From Aeromicrobium sp. PE09-221 (lineage in GTDB: Bacteria; Actinomycetota; Actinomycetes; Propionibacteriales; Nocardioidaceae): a stretch of DNA of 64,000 nucleotides. Both the position numbers and the translations under genes were made by a program. Each line of letters starts with the position of its first letter. The stretch's first letter is position 1. The notes under the pieces are model-generated. The model ran no database searches, was not told the DNA's origin, and was given only the letters and a program-made list of their open reading frames with translations. Where the stretch lies: assembly GCF_002174305.1 (NCBI RefSeq), contig NZ_MIJB01000019.1, forward strand, positions 1-64,000. Direction: 5' to 3'. This document shows, in pieces, positions 63,348 to 64,000 of the stretch.

Positions 63348-64000
63348 TCACAGATCGACGGTGACATCGCCGACGGGGATCTGGACACAGACCTTGATGG
63401 TCTCGTCGGTGTCGGCGCAGATCTCGCCACTGATGACATGGCGGACGGCGCCGTGCAGCTTCTTGACCGCGCAGGTGTTGCAGACACCCATGCGACAGCC
63501 GTAGGCGGGGGACAGGCCGGCTGTCTCGGCCTGTTCCAGGATCGTGGCACCGGAGTTCTCGGCGCTGGTGCCGCTCGCCTCGAAAGTGACCTCGCCGGTG
63601 GCGTCGGCGGCGTCGAGGTCGACGGCGGGGACCTTGAAGTACTCCATCCGGAGCTGGTCGCTCGCGCCCAGCTCGGTGTAGGTGTCCCGGACTGTGGCGA
63701 TGAGCCCGGCCGGACCACAGACATAGGTCAGGGTGTCGGTGGGTTCGATGCCGAGGTGCTTGAGATGGTCGATCGTGAACCGCCCGGTGAGCTCGGCTCC
63801 GGCTTCCGGCTCACGTGTGTAGATGCGGACCATGCGGACGTTGCGGGCGCCTGCGAGACGGTCGAGCTCATCGCTGAACATCTCATCGTCGCGGGAGCGG
63901 GCGTAGTGCACGAAGACGATCTCACCGTCGTGCTCACGGTCGATCAGGGTCTTGAGCATGCTCATGACCGGGGTGATGCCGGACCCGCCGCTGACCAGCA
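63348..64000 (-). CDS. Ferredoxin-NADP reductase-type oxidoreductase with 2Fe-2S domain (partial)
   Basis: The N-terminal part lies beyond the window. The visible 217 residues or so start in the NAD(P)-binding motif SGGSGITPVMSML, continue with YVCGPAGLIATVRDTY, and end in a plant-type 2Fe-2S ferredoxin domain with cysteines in CRMGVCNTC and EIC. This is the Rv3230c type that supplies electrons from NADPH to the desaturase. It ends 10 bases before the desaturase start and is the first visible gene of the operon. Confidence 0.9.
   Translation of the reverse strand, partial: LVSGGSGITPVMSMLKTLIDREHDGEIVFVHYARSRDDEMFSDELDRLAGARNVRMVRIYTREPEAGAELTGRFTIDHLKHLGIEPTDTLTYVCGPAGLIATVRDTYTELGASDQLRMEYFKVPAVDLDAADATGEVTFEASGTSAENSGATILEQAETAGLSPAYGCRMGVCNTCAVKKLHGAVRHVISGEICADTDETIKVCVQIPVGDVTVDL

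Overview
The window is chromosomal DNA from a high-GC actinobacterium. Supporting markers are glnE next to a type I-alpha glutamine synthetase, the homodimeric pyruvate dehydrogenase E1 aceE beside DUF3052 and ahpE, DUF3145, the Nif3 / zinc-ribbon / phosphatase trio, and a very high frequency of leaderless promoters. Gene order partly matches the Mycobacterium tuberculosis region Rv2220-Rv2242, but the aceE-linked fatty-acid synthase genes are missing and several blocks are rearranged. A Micrococcales-like or related actinobacterium fits; the genus cannot be fixed by eye. I see no rRNA operon, CRISPR array, transposase, integrase or prophage.

Layout. 1-14.9 kb holds core information-processing genes: an SOS-type alkB homologue, an amidase, rpmB, then fakA-like/recG/rsmD/coaD, dinB, the yceD/rpmF/rnc/mutM operon, dgt and dnaG. 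14.9-18.2 kb has tRNA-Asn, a small sigma factor, a LmbE-type deacetylase, a CAU-anticodon tRNA and small genes. 18.2-24.6 kb is an accessory catabolic cluster: a PucR-type regulator divergent from a NodB-fold hydrolase, two acyl-CoA ligases and a crotonase homologue without its catalytic glutamates, with a perfect Crp-type site between the divergent genes. 24.7-31.2 kb carries a membrane-anchored protein, an alpha/beta hydrolase, a PAP2 protein, aceE, DUF3052 and ahpE. 31.2-34.2 kb is a disturbed stretch: tRNA-Val with a duplicated 3' tail, repeats, a VOC protein, a methyltransferase remnant, a double GNAT and a TetR gene. 34.3-43.2 kb has katG, a SurA-like lipid-anchored or membrane protein, and a YhgE/MMPL export pair with its TetR regulator. 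43.3-46.7 kb is nif3 / zinc ribbon / phosphatase / yaaA. 46.8-48 kb holds a UPF0016 cation exporter under a yybP-ykoY manganese riboswitch, back to back with rnpB. 48.2-58.6 kb is aldo-keto reductase, map, a voltage-gated channel, panB, nadE, glnA, glnE and a thioesterase. 58.7-64 kb is a five-gene lipid-modification operon (electron donor, desaturase, FAD oxidase, DUF1365, cyclopropane synthase) that runs off the window end.

Two signals cut across the annotation. First, nineteen genes have a TANNNT box exactly 6 or 7 bases before the start codon, the signature of leaderless transcription. Second, at least eleven intergenic gaps, whatever the orientation of the flanking genes, hold long hairpins. 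One group shares the half-site GCGGTG...CACCTC, often in nested pairs. The other group consists of locus-specific hairpins whose two arms match almost perfectly while the sequence differs from locus to locus. Together they look like a REP-like repeat population and are the least explained feature here.

Limits: all family assignments are from recognised motifs and not from searches. Start codons were chosen from Shine-Dalgarno sites, overlaps and leaderless promoters.
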